A stretch of DNA of 10,350 nucleotides from Thermoanaerobaculales bacterium (GCA_025456385.1 JALOKS010000064.1:1-10350); one strand, 5' to 3'. Numbered from the stretch's first letter, positions 1-7,265 are shown. Made by a program: numbers and translations. The notes: generated by a model not told the origin, from the letters alone.

Positions 1-1969
1 AAAAATCCGGGGTCGTCGCGAGGACGGAGTCGAGGCCGGCGGCGGCGAGATCGTACTCGCGCTCGTAGTAGAAGGTGCGCGCGAGATCGACGCCGACATA
101 GGCATTGAGCGGATCGAGCAGCTGGGCGACACGGAGCTCCCGCCGCGCCTCGTCAAAGCGCCCCATCGCCTGAAGATAGTACGAGTAACTGTGGTGGGCG
201 GCCGCTGACGCAGGGCCGAGCTCGATGGCCCTCAGGAAACCCTCTTCCGCCGCGCTCCAGTCCCAATCGTAGTAGAAACGGACCATCGCCAGTGCGGCGT
301 GCGCCTCGGGCAGGGTCTCGTCCAGCTCGAGAGCTCTCGTCGCGGAGGCGCGGGCGAGCGGCATGTGATCGCGGGAGGGCAGCACGAAAACCTCCTGCTC
401 GGCCAGGCCGGCGTACGGCTGCGCATAGTCGGGGTCAGCGGCGATGGCCTTCTCGAAGAGCTCGATGGACTCGCGGAGGCGACCGCCGCGACTCGCGAGG
501 TACCTGGCGCGCAGGTAGAGCTCGTGCGCCGTCGGATCGACCCGGCGGGCTCCGGCCAGCAACGCCTCCTCCCGGGCGGTCACCTCGATCTCGATGGCCC
601 GCGCGATGCGACGGGCAACCTCGGTCTGGAGACCGAGGATGTCCTCGACGCTGCCCTCGTACCGGTCTCCCCAGATGTTCTCCTCGGGGTCGGCACGGAT
701 CAGCTGAGTGGCGATCCGGACTGTGTTGCCGGCACGGAGCACCGACCCCTCCACCACGGCGTCGACGCCGAGGGCCGCGGCGATCTCCGGAAGCGGCGTG
801 TCGCTGTCCTTGAAGCGCTCGACCGACTGGCGGGAGATCACCCGCAGGGCGCTGATCCTGGCCAGATCGCCGATCAGGGCCTCGGTCATCCCAATGGCGA
901 AGTACTCCTGGTCCGGCTCGCCCGACATGTTGTCGAAGGGCAGCACCGCGATCGATCGGATCTCGGCCTTGGGAGGTTCGGCAAGCCGTAAGCCCGCCTT
1001 CGGCACCAGCACGAGGGCGGCGAGCAGCGCGAGGCCGGCGAGGACGGCCGTGGCCACCGCCCGGAGGCCGATTCTTCGACGGCCGGCTCCACCGCCGGGC
1101 GCGGCGGGAGCGGAGGATCGGTCACCGATGGAACGCAGCGCGAAAGCGAGATCGGCCGCCGACTGAAATCTCGCCTGCGGGCTCTTCTCGAGGCAGCGGC
1201 GGATGGTCCGGTCGAGGTCCTGAGGGGTGGCGGAGGCGCTCGCGATCAACGGCTCCGGGTCTTCCCTGAGAATCGCCGCCATCGAGTCCGGAGTGGTGTC
1301 GCGGGCAAACGGCCCCCGCCCGGTCACCATCTCGTACAGCACGCAGCCGAGGGAGAAGATGTCGCTCCGGGCATCCGTCCCCTCCCCCCGAACCTGTTCC
1401 GGCGCCATGTAGCCGACCGTTCCCAAGACCGTCCCGTCGCGGGTCGCGGACGGCGTCAGCGAACGCGTTTCCCCCTCCTTATCGACCTTCTCGTCGAGCC
1501 GGGCGAGTCCGAAATCGAGGATCTTGACCCGCCCGTCGTCGGTCACGATGACGTTCTCCGGCTTGAGGTCGCGGTGGATGACCCCCTCGCTGTGCGCCGC
1601 CGCGAGGCCATCGGCGATCTGGGCGCCGAGATCGACGACCTTCGACCAGCTCATGCCGGACTCCGGGATCCTCTGCCTCAGGCTCGCGCCTCGGAGCAAC
1701 TCCGTCACCGCGAAGACCGTCCCCCCGTCCGCTCCGAAGTCCCAGATCTCGAGGATGTTGGGGTGGGCCAGCCTGGCCAGGGACCGCGCCTCGCGCCGGA
1801 ACCGCTGCAGCCGATCGGAGTCAGAGGCCACGCGTCCGGGGAGGACCTTGATCGCCACGTCGCGTGCGAGCCGGGTGTCGTGAGCGCGGTACACCTCGCC
1901 CATGCCGCCCGCACCGATGAGTTCGTCGATACGGTAGCGTCCGAGCATCTTCCCAGCCAGGCTCGTCAC
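1..1969 (-). CDS. Transmembrane Ser/Thr protein kinase with TolB-N-like domain and TPRs (C-terminus cut by window edge)
   Basis: A Hanks-type (PknB-like) kinase that should phosphorylate Ser/Thr on partner proteins at the inner membrane; 656 codons are visible. Kinase domain, residues about 12-275: glycine loop GAGGMGEV (19-26), catalytic Lys in VAIKVL (K41), HRDLKPEN (132-139, D134), DFG (152-154) and APE (189-191), so it should be active. A basic then hydrophobic stretch at about 303-322 is one membrane helix. Residues about 336-463 (begins IRSIAVLPFDNMSG) match the TolB-N-like/COG5616 domain often joined to such kinases. From about 465 onward TPRs run to the window edge. Start: the GTG at 1969 gives VTSLAGKMLGRY, matching the usual family N-terminus; an ATG at 1948 is in frame but leaves only three residues before the kinase fold. 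By family topology the TolB-N/TPR part lies outside the cytoplasm and may sense or scaffold; this is inferred. It is divergent from the HD gene. Function is firm, targets are unknown. Confidence 0.93.
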   Translation of the reverse strand, partial: MTSLAGKMLGRYRIDELIGAGGMGEVYRAHDTRLARDVAIKVLPGRVASDSDRLQRFRREARSLARLAHPNILEIWDFGADGGTVFAVTELLRGASLRQRIPESGMSWSKVVDLGAQIADGLAAAHSEGVIHRDLKPENVIVTDDGRVKILDFGLARLDEKVDKEGETRSLTPSATRDGTVLGTVGYMAPEQVRGEGTDARSDIFSLGCVLYEMVTGRGPFARDTTPDSMAAILREDPEPLIASASATPQDLDRTIRRCLEKSPQARFQSAADLAFALRSIGDRSSAPAAPGGGAGRRRIGLRAVATAVLAGLALLAALVLVPKAGLRLAEPPKAEIRSIAVLPFDNMSGEPDQEYFAIGMTEALIGDLARISALRVISRQSVERFKDSDTPLPEIAAALGVDAVVEGSVLRAGNTVRIATQLIRADPEENIWGDRYEGSVEDILGLQTEVARRIARAIEIEVTAREEALLAGARRVDPTAHELYLRARYLASRGGRLRESIELFEKAIAADPDYAQPYAGLAEQEVFVLPSRDHMPLARASATRALELDETLPEAHAALAMVRFYYDWDWSAAEEGFLRAIELGPASAAAHHSYSYYLQAMGRFDEARRELRVAQLLDPLNAYVGVDLARTFYYEREYDLAAAGLDSVLATTPDF

Positions 1970-1993
1970 GACCCTGATTTCCCGTTGCACTCG

Positions 1994-1999
1994 ATCATA
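1994..1999 (-). promoter_or_regulatory. Possible -10 element for the kinase gene
   Basis: On the minus strand these bases read TATGAT, one base from the sigma-70 -10 consensus, about 25 bases upstream of the GTG start. No good -35 box sits at 16-18 bases; the nearest candidate (TTCCGT) is weak. This is a suggestion from position and sequence only. Confidence 0.25.
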
Positions 2000-2143
2000 A
2001 CGGAGAATCCTCCGGCGAACGGAACATGGTGCGCTGTGGGGGCGAGGAACCGGGCCGAGCGCTCAACGTCGGTCGTCATCGGGCGCGGACCCGGGCGCGG
2101 AGGCGGAAACGGGGCCGGGAGGGAGGCGGGATACACTGATGGC

Positions 2144-2149
2144 GGGAGG
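2144..2149 (+). promoter_or_regulatory. Shine-Dalgarno site that decides the TTG start of the HD gene
   Basis: GGGAGG lies nine bases before the TTG at 2159 and supports that rare start over GTG codons further in (for example the one at 2171), which would remove part of the conserved N-terminus. Confidence 0.6.
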
Positions 2150-2158
2150 GCCGGATTC

Positions 2159-2734
2159 TTGGACCGGATCGTGGAGTTCCTGTTCGAGGTCGGGATGCTC
2201 AAGCGCACGCCGCGCTCGGGCTGGCAGTTTCTCGGCGCCGGCTCGGAGTCGGTGGCCGAGCACGCCTTCCGCGTGGCGATGATCGCGTTCGTCCTCGCCC
2301 GGATGGACCATGAGGCCGACGGCGCCAGGGTGCTGCAGCTGGCGCTCGTCCACGACCTCCCGGAGACCCGCACCGGCGATCTCAATTACGTCAACCAGAA
2401 GTACGTCGAGCCCGATGAGGCGCGCGCGGCCGAGGACATGTGCGCCGGTCTGCCTTTCGCCGCTGAGCTCCGCGGCCTGCTGGCAGAGTACCGAGCCGAG
2501 GCGACGCCCGAGGCGATCATCGCCCACGACGCGGACCAGCTGGAGATGCTGCTGGAGCTCAAGGAGCACCTCGACCGCGGGGTCCAGGGCGCCGCCGAGT
2601 GGACCCCGTTCGTTCTCCGTCGCCTGCGGACGGAGAACGCGCAACTGCTCGCCCGGCGCATCCTCGACGGCGACTCTTCGTCGTGGTGGTTCGATCGCGG
2701 CTCCGAGTGGTGGGTGCGCGGCGGCAAGGGCTGA
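2159..2734 (+). CDS. HD-domain hydrolase, YfbR/HDDC2-like (probable 5'-deoxynucleotidase)
   Basis: A 191-residue soluble metal-dependent phosphohydrolase of the HD_3 type. It shows the family N-terminus (FLFEVGMLKRTPRSGW, 7-22), the first metal His in SVAEHAFR (H35), the HD pair in LVHDLPETRTGD (H65, D66, with E69) and the last metal Asp in AHDADQLE (D126). YfbR and human HDDC2 remove phosphate from deoxynucleoside monophosphates; the length and motif order fit that group, but substrate is inferred. Start: the reading frame is open far upstream, but that part is antisense to the kinase. The TTG at 2159 begins exactly at the conserved N-terminus and has GGGAGG at 2144-2149, nine bases away. 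An ATG at 2139 is out of frame. The C-terminus is Trp-rich (SSWWFDRGSEWWVRGG). The gene leads the mutS cluster but is 105 bases from the next gene. Confidence 0.87.
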   Translation: MDRIVEFLFEVGMLKRTPRSGWQFLGAGSESVAEHAFRVAMIAFVLARMDHEADGARVLQLALVHDLPETRTGDLNYVNQKYVEPDEARAAEDMCAGLPFAAELRGLLAEYRAEATPEAIIAHDADQLEMLLELKEHLDRGVQGAAEWTPFVLRRLRTENAQLLARRILDGDSSSWWFDRGSEWWVRGGKG

Positions 2735-2839
2735 GGGCGCCTCTTGACTCGCCGCCGCGGATGGCGGATTCTCGGCGTCTCGAATGCAGCTGCCGGGGCG
2801 GGGATGATGGCGCATGGCGGCCCGCGGCAGGGGGGGTTG

Positions 2840-3367
2840 ATGGGCGGACTCCGGACCCCGTTGCTCCTTTGCGCAGCAGCCCTGCTCGCCGGCTGCGGCT
2901 CGACGACTGCCGAGCTGCCGGTCCACACCAGCTACAGCCGCACCGCCGCCTTCAGCCGCTGGGAGACCTTCCGGATGGCGAGCGACGGCGGCGGCGGCTC
3001 CTCCCACAGCTATCCGAGGTACGAGCAGATGGTCCGGCAAGCGCTCGTGGACGAGCTCTCCGCCCGCGGCTACACCCGCATCGAGGACGGCAGCCCCGAC
3101 TTCAGGGTCGGGTTCGAGCTTTCGTTCCGCGGCGACTCCTCGGCCCAGATGACGCCCGACATGGGGAGCGCCGATCCGACCCGGCGCGCTCCGGCGGCGT
3201 CCAACCCCGGAGGCACGCTGGCGATCAGGATGCTCGACCCTCACAGCGCCGAGGTTCTCTGGGAGGGCACCGTATCCGATTTCACGGTGAGCGCCGTCGA
3301 GCCGCAGCAGAGTCTCCGCAGAGTGGTGTGGCGGGTGCTCGCCGAGTTTCCGCCTCTCACGGGTTGA
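2840..3367 (+). CDS. DUF4136-type lipoprotein
   Basis: A 175-residue exported lipoprotein of unknown function. The N-terminus has Arg5, a hydrophobic core and a lipobox LLAGC at 15-19, so Cys19 should be lipidated after signal peptidase II cleavage. The mature part resembles DUF4136: VHTSYSRTAAFSRWETF near its start, an ALVDELSARGYTR helix, SPDFRVGFELSF, and a C-terminal strand LAIRMLDPHSAEVLWEGT ending in FPP. Members are small envelope lipoproteins with no settled role. A Gly/Ser-rich run (DGGGGSS) separates the first strand from the helix. Start: the ATG at 2840 follows a run of seven G (2830-2836) and gives a normal 19-residue signal. In-frame ATGs at 2804 and 2807 and a TTG at 2837 are alternatives; the 2804 start would give a 31-residue lipid signal. 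It ends 25 bases before mutS and is likely co-transcribed with it. Confidence 0.82.
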   Translation: MGGLRTPLLLCAAALLAGCGSTTAELPVHTSYSRTAAFSRWETFRMASDGGGGSSHSYPRYEQMVRQALVDELSARGYTRIEDGSPDFRVGFELSFRGDSSAQMTPDMGSADPTRRAPAASNPGGTLAIRMLDPHSAEVLWEGTVSDFTVSAVEPQQSLRRVVWRVLAEFPPLTG

Positions 3368-3392
3368 GGCCGGACGACGGGGGAGCAGCGGC

Positions 3393-5993
3393 TTGAAGAT
3401 GACACCCATGCTTCGCCAGTACCTGGAGCTCAAGGAGCAGGCGGGCTCGGCGCTGCTGCTGTACCGGATGGGCGACTTCTACGAGCTTTTCTTCGAGGAC
3501 GCCCAGCGGGCCGCGCCGGTGCTCGGCATCACCCTCACCCGGCGCCGCCACAACGACTCGATCGAAGCGCCGATGTGCGGCGTCCCCTACCACGCCTTCG
3601 ACAACTACCTCGGCAAGCTGTTGGACGCCGGCTTCCGGGTGGCGGTGGCGGAGCAGGTCGAGGATCCGGCGACCGCCAAGGGCCTGGTGCGGCGCGAGAT
3701 CATCCGCACGCACACCCCGGGCACCGTCTCGGATACCGGGCTGCTCGACGGCAGCGAGCACTGCTTCCTGGCGGCCTTCGGAGGGGACGAGGAGTCCGCG
3801 GCCCTGGCGTGGATCGAGATCAGCACCGGCACCTTCGAGGGCCTGCGCGTCAGCGACCCGCAGCTCGCGACCGAGCAGCTGGCTCGCCTGCGGCCCCGGG
3901 AGCTGCTGGTGGCCGAGGACTGGGACGGGTGGCGCAAGGTCTGGCCGCGGGAGCTGCCGCAGCCCGCGGTGACGCCGGTTCCGACCGGCGCCTTCTCGCC
4001 CTCCGCCGGCGAGCAGCGGCTGCGCCGGGTCCTCGGGGTCGCCTCCCTGCGCGGCTTCGGGCTCGAGTCGGGAGAGCTGCTCGTCGGCATGGCGGGCGCG
4101 CTCCTCGGCTACGCGGAGTCGACCCAACGATCACCGCTCCACCACATCACCGCCTTCCGCTGCCGCGACGGCGGCGAGTCGATGGTGATCGACCGCGCGA
4201 GCCTGCGCAACCTCGAGGTCGAGCGCGGCGCTGACGGCACCCGCCGGGGCTCGCTGGTCGACGTCCTCGATCAGACCCGGACCCGCATGGGCTCCCGTCT
4301 GCTGCGCGACCGCCTGGTGCGACCCTCCAACGACCTCGAGGAGATCGAGGGGCGGCACCGCGCCGTCGCCGAGCTGGTGGACGACCCGTCCCTGCTGCAG
4401 GGCGTCCAGGCCGCTCTCGACGGCCTCCCCGACCTCCAGCGCCTGGCCGCGCGGGTCGGCCTCGCCCATGCCAGCCCACGCGAGCTCGAGGGCCTGCGCG
4501 CGGGGCTCGACCGCCTGCCGCAGCTGGTCGCGGCGGTGCGGACCGTGACCTCGGCGCGGCTGCGCCTGCTCGCGGCCGAGCTCGACCCCATGAGCGACCT
4601 CGCCGAGCTCCTCCACCGCCGGCTCGCGGCGACTCCCGCCCAGGTACCGGGGGCGGGCGTCATCGCCGGCGGCTGGGATCCGGAGCTCGACGAGCAGCGC
4701 TCGCTCGCCCGCGGAGGGAAGGAGCTGCTCGCCGGCGTCGAGGCGGAAGAACGGGCGCACACCGGGATCAGCTCCCTCAAGGTCCGCTACAACAAGGTCT
4801 TCGGCTACTTCATCGAGGTCAGCCGGGCCAACCTCGATCGCGTACCGGAGGGCTACGAGCGGCGCCAGACCCTGGCCAACGCGGAGCGCTTCGTCACCCC
4901 CGAGCTCAAGGAGCTCGAGGCGAAGATCCTCGCCGCCGAGGAGAGGGCAACCGCACGCGACCGGCAGCTCTTCGAGCAGCTGGTGGACGAGCTCGCGAGC
5001 CACGCCCACCGAATCTCGGTGACCGCGGCTGCGGTCGCCCGGCTCGACGTCCACGCGGCCTTCGCCGACCGCGCGCGGCGCTGGGCGTACTGCCGCCCGG
5101 TCATGACCGAGGAGGCGGGGCTCGCTGTGACCGAGGGCCGCCACCCCGTGCTCGAGGAGCTGCAGCGCGAGCCGAAGTTCGTGCCCAACGACTGCCGGCT
5201 CGATCCGGTCTCGTGCCAGATCGTGCTCCTGACCGGGCCGAACATGGGCGGCAAGTCGACCTACCTGCGGCAGTGTGCGCTGATCACCCTGATGGCGCAC
5301 GCCGGCTCCTTCGTGCCGGCGGCCGAGGCCGTCATCGGGCTCACCGACCGCATCTTCACCCGCGTCGGCGCCTCCGACATGCTGGCTCGCGGCGAGTCGA
5401 CCTTCATGGTCGAGATGAGCGAGACTGCGAACATCCTCCGCCACGCCACGCCGCGCTCGCTCGTCATTCTCGACGAGGTCGGCCGCGGCACCGCCACCTT
5501 CGACGGCCTGTCCCTGGCGTGGGCGATCGTCGAGCACCTGCACGACCGCGCCGAGCGCGCCGCCATGGTCCTCTTCGCGACCCACTATCACGAGCTCACC
5601 GAGCTCGGGAGGATGCTGCCGCGCTTCGTCAACCGCTCGATGGCGGTCAAGGAGTGGCGCGGCTCGATCCTCTTCCTGCACCGGGTCGTCGACGGCCCGG
5701 CCGACCACTCCTACGGCATCCACGTGGCGCGGCTCGCAGGAGTGCCCGAGGAGGTGTGCGTTCGCGCCTCCGAGGTCCTGGCCAACATCGAACGCCACGA
5801 GATCACCGTCATCGACGACGCCGCCACCCGGCCGCCCGCCGGCAGCCGGCTCAACCAGCTCGACCTCTTCCGGCCGGCGGCCGACGAGATCGCCGACCGA
5901 CTGCGGCGGCTCGAGATCGACTCGCTGACGCCGATCGCGGCTCTCAACCTGCTCGCCGAGCTCAGGCGGAAGGTGCACGACGGTGGAAGCTGA
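3393..5993 (+). CDS. mutS: DNA mismatch repair protein MutS
   Basis: MutS recognises mismatches and small loops and uses ATP to recruit MutL. At 866 residues it is full length (E. coli 853). The N-terminal mismatch domain has MGDFYELFFEDA, with the mismatch-wedging Phe and Glu at F29 and E31, so this is MutS1 and not MutS2. Next come the connector (CGVPYH, GFRVAVAEQVEDP), the lever/clamp region with NKVFGYFIEVSRAN, and the ATPase: Walker A GPNMGGKST (615-623), Walker B VILDEVGRGT with D694/E695, and the switch His in ATHYHEL. Near the C-terminus QLDLF (822-826) is a textbook sliding-clamp-binding motif. Start: TTG at 3393 is seven bases after GGGGAG; the ATG at 3399, two codons in, is equally possible. 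No mutL is in the window. The lipoprotein gene lies 25 bases upstream and nagZ 27 downstream, which suggests one operon. Confidence 0.98.
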   Translation: MKMTPMLRQYLELKEQAGSALLLYRMGDFYELFFEDAQRAAPVLGITLTRRRHNDSIEAPMCGVPYHAFDNYLGKLLDAGFRVAVAEQVEDPATAKGLVRREIIRTHTPGTVSDTGLLDGSEHCFLAAFGGDEESAALAWIEISTGTFEGLRVSDPQLATEQLARLRPRELLVAEDWDGWRKVWPRELPQPAVTPVPTGAFSPSAGEQRLRRVLGVASLRGFGLESGELLVGMAGALLGYAESTQRSPLHHITAFRCRDGGESMVIDRASLRNLEVERGADGTRRGSLVDVLDQTRTRMGSRLLRDRLVRPSNDLEEIEGRHRAVAELVDDPSLLQGVQAALDGLPDLQRLAARVGLAHASPRELEGLRAGLDRLPQLVAAVRTVTSARLRLLAAELDPMSDLAELLHRRLAATPAQVPGAGVIAGGWDPELDEQRSLARGGKELLAGVEAEERAHTGISSLKVRYNKVFGYFIEVSRANLDRVPEGYERRQTLANAERFVTPELKELEAKILAAEERATARDRQLFEQLVDELASHAHRISVTAAAVARLDVHAAFADRARRWAYCRPVMTEEAGLAVTEGRHPVLEELQREPKFVPNDCRLDPVSCQIVLLTGPNMGGKSTYLRQCALITLMAHAGSFVPAAEAVIGLTDRIFTRVGASDMLARGESTFMVEMSETANILRHATPRSLVILDEVGRGTATFDGLSLAWAIVEHLHDRAERAAMVLFATHYHELTELGRMLPRFVNRSMAVKEWRGSILFLHRVVDGPADHSYGIHVARLAGVPEEVCVRASEVLANIERHEITVIDDAATRPPAGSRLNQLDLFRPAADEIADRLRRLEIDSLTPIAALNLLAELRRKVHDGGS

Positions 5994-6020
5994 GCCCCAC
6001 CAGGTCCGTCCGGTGCCGCC

Positions 6021-7058
6021 GTGAGGACCTTCGAGTCCATGCCGCTGGTCGTCGGCTTGCCGGGCCCCGTGCTCGACGACCGGCAGCGGCGGGTTCTCGA
6101 ACGCGTGCAGCCGAGCGGCGTCATCCTCTTCGCCCGCAACATCGAGACCACGGAGCAGACCCGCACGCTCGCGGCCGCGCTCCGCGAGCTCGAGCCGCAG
6201 CCCTTCCTGTGCGCGGACCTCGAGGGAGGGATGGTCAACCGCCTCGAGTCCCTGTGGGGCGAGCTGCCGACGCCGGCGGCCGCGGCCGCGGCCGGACGGC
6301 GGGCGGTCCGCGCCCTCGGTGAGGCGGCCGGCGCCGCCTGCCGGAGCCTCGGCATCCAGCTCGACCTCGCCCCTGTCGTCGACCTCGACTGCCCGGGAGG
6401 CTGCCTCGGCGGCCAGGGGCGGTGCCTCGGGAGCGACGCCGAGCGCGTGGTCGTCCTCGCCCGCCTCTTCAACGAAGGCCTCCAGGAGTGGGGAGTCAGC
6501 GGCTGCACGAAGCACTTCCCGGGTCTCGGTGCGGTCGGGGCCGACACCCACCACGAGCTGCCCGTGCTCGAGTCGGCGCCGGCCGAGCTCGAGCGGCAGC
6601 TCGCCGTCTTCGCCGCGCTCGGCACGGAGATCCCGGCGGTGATGATGGCGCACGTGGTGGTGCCGGGCCTCGGCGACGCCGAGCGGCCGGCGTCCCTCTC
6701 CCGCGCCGTCGTCGAACGGGCGGCGACCCTGCCGGGATCGCCGGTCGTGCTGTCGGACGACATCGAGATGGGCGCCCTCACGGGCTGGGGCGAGCTGCCG
6801 CAGCGGGTCGTGGCGGCCCTCGCCGCCCGCAGCCACGGCGTCCTCGTCTGCAAGGCCTTCGACCGCCTCGACGACATCGCCGCGCACCTCACCGAGCTCG
6901 CGGGGGCTGACTCGAAGATCTCCGGTCGGCTGGTGGAGGCGGCGGCGCGCATGGGCACCCTGCGGGTCGAGCTCTGCCAGCGGGCCGCCGCCGTGCCGGC
7001 GCCGGACGACGAGACCGTGGCGCAGCTGTGGGAGCAGGCGCGCAGGGAGGCGGGCTGA
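6021..7058 (+). CDS. nagZ: Beta-N-acetylhexosaminidase, NagZ-like (GH3)
   Basis: A 345-residue cytoplasmic GH3 enzyme with no signal peptide. NagZ removes GlcNAc from the anhydro-muropeptides recycled from peptidoglycan. Visible family motifs: GVILFARN near the start, ADLEGGMVNRL (D66, E68), LDLAPVVDLD, KHFPGLGAVGADTHHELP with the catalytic D175/H177 pair, PAVMMAHVVVPGL, and the nucleophile in VVLSDDIEMGAL (D246). Two departures: the usual KHFPGHG has Leu169 for His, and the substrate loop normally like NPVIGxRSF reads CPGGCLGGQGRCLG, with Cys at 124, 128 and 135, while keeping the Arg (R134). Start: GTG at 6021 is the first start in the frame after mutS; an ATG at 6039 is possible. The Shine-Dalgarno sequence is weak, which with the 27-base gap fits translation coupled to mutS. 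NagZ is favoured over other GH3 enzymes by its single-domain size and D-T-H motif. Confidence 0.92.
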   Translation: MRTFESMPLVVGLPGPVLDDRQRRVLERVQPSGVILFARNIETTEQTRTLAAALRELEPQPFLCADLEGGMVNRLESLWGELPTPAAAAAAGRRAVRALGEAAGAACRSLGIQLDLAPVVDLDCPGGCLGGQGRCLGSDAERVVVLARLFNEGLQEWGVSGCTKHFPGLGAVGADTHHELPVLESAPAELERQLAVFAALGTEIPAVMMAHVVVPGLGDAERPASLSRAVVERAATLPGSPVVLSDDIEMGALTGWGELPQRVVAALAARSHGVLVCKAFDRLDDIAAHLTELAGADSKISGRLVEAAARMGTLRVELCQRAAAVPAPDDETVAQLWEQARREAG

Positions 7059-7077
7059 GCCGGCCGCCCGCCCGCCC

Positions 7078-7112
7078 GATTTCGGATTTCGGATTTCGGA
7101 TTTCGAATTTCC
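7078..7112 (+). repeat. Tandem heptamer array, left arm (4 x GATTTCG + AATTTCC)
   Basis: Four perfect direct copies of GATTTCG are followed by one diverged copy, AATTTCC, in a period of exactly seven bases. It begins 20 bases after the nagZ stop. It is the near reverse complement of the array at 7208-7249, so the two form the arms of an imperfect inverted repeat. Similar AT-leaning heptamer arrays are, from memory, common between genes in Acidobacteriota, Planctomycetes and Verrucomicrobia, where they are often mis-called as short peptides rich in ISDFGFR or SEIRNPK. Confidence 0.92.
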
Positions 7113-7207
7113 CGACCGCCCCCGCCATACTCGATACGCTTTGTGACTGCAGCCAGGCGACGTCGACAAAACACTCTGCGGTCAATACTCCGGCTGGGTT
7201 GGGGGGG

Positions 7208-7249
7208 AAAATCCGAAATTCGAAATTCGAAATTCGAAATTCGAAATCC
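7208..7249 (+). repeat. Tandem heptamer array, right arm (4 x GAAATTC + GAAATCC, preceded by AAATCC)
   Basis: Four perfect copies of GAAATTC (7215-7242) are bounded by a GAAATCC copy (7243-7249) and a partial AAATCC (7209-7214). The period is seven bases. It is the inverted partner of the array at 7078-7112, differing by one transition (C/T) in three of the units. It ends 16 bases before the queC ATG, so any structure it forms in the transcript would sit close to the queC ribosome binding site. Confidence 0.92.
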
Positions 7250-7265
7250 CTACGGGCCGGTCACA

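Larger units (their letters stand above)
1970..2158. other. Divergent intergenic region between kinase and HD-protein genes
   Basis: The start codons of two divergent genes face each other across 189 bases, so promoters for both should lie here. The left end is less GC-rich and holds the TATGAT candidate for the kinase. The right end is purine/G-rich with two GGGAGG tracts (about 2117-2122 and 2144-2149); the second serves as the ribosome binding site of the HD gene. A TACACT at 2132-2137 could be a plus-strand -10, but no matching -35 is visible. I see no RNA gene and no convincing small ORF. Confidence 0.5.
7059..7265. other. Intergenic region nagZ-queC with paired inverted heptamer arrays
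   Basis: This 207-base gap has clearly lower GC than its neighbours and holds two 7-base tandem arrays in opposite orientation, at both its ends, around a spacer of about 100 bases (7113-7207) ending in a run of seven G. The spacer contains TTGTGA (7141-7146) and a CGACGTCG palindrome (7158-7165), but I cannot place a convincing promoter. No coding sequence is supported: short ORFs crossing it only translate the repeat. The queC promoter or a nagZ terminator may lie here. Confidence 0.7.

Noticed and set aside
1574..2158. Upstream extension of the HD-protein frame
   Set aside because: This part overlaps the kinase catalytic core on the other strand and shows no domain; the conserved HD N-terminus starts at the TTG with its own ribosome binding site.
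2063..3433. Minus-strand open frame of 456 codons opposite the HD and lipoprotein genes
   Set aside because: Both sense genes have conserved motifs and ribosome sites; the antisense product has no recognisable features.
4131..7169. Minus-strand open frame of 1012 codons antisense to mutS and nagZ
   Set aside because: It lies opposite two clear protein genes and is a product of GC-rich codon use, which keeps one antisense frame free of stops. Its translation is Arg/Gly/Ala/Leu/Glu-rich with no recognisable domain, and its start lies in the heptamer repeat.
7078..7249. CRISPR array
   Set aside because: The repeats are contiguous seven-base units with no spacers, and the two arrays are in opposite orientation. 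There are no cas genes.
7078..7249. MITE with target-site duplication
   Set aside because: The flanks (CCGCCCG on the left, CCTACGGG on the right) do not show a convincing direct duplication, so transposition cannot be claimed from this copy alone.
7059..7265. preQ1 riboswitch upstream of queC
   Set aside because: I could not find the compact hairpin plus A-rich tail that defines these aptamers; the region before the start is taken up by the heptamer array.
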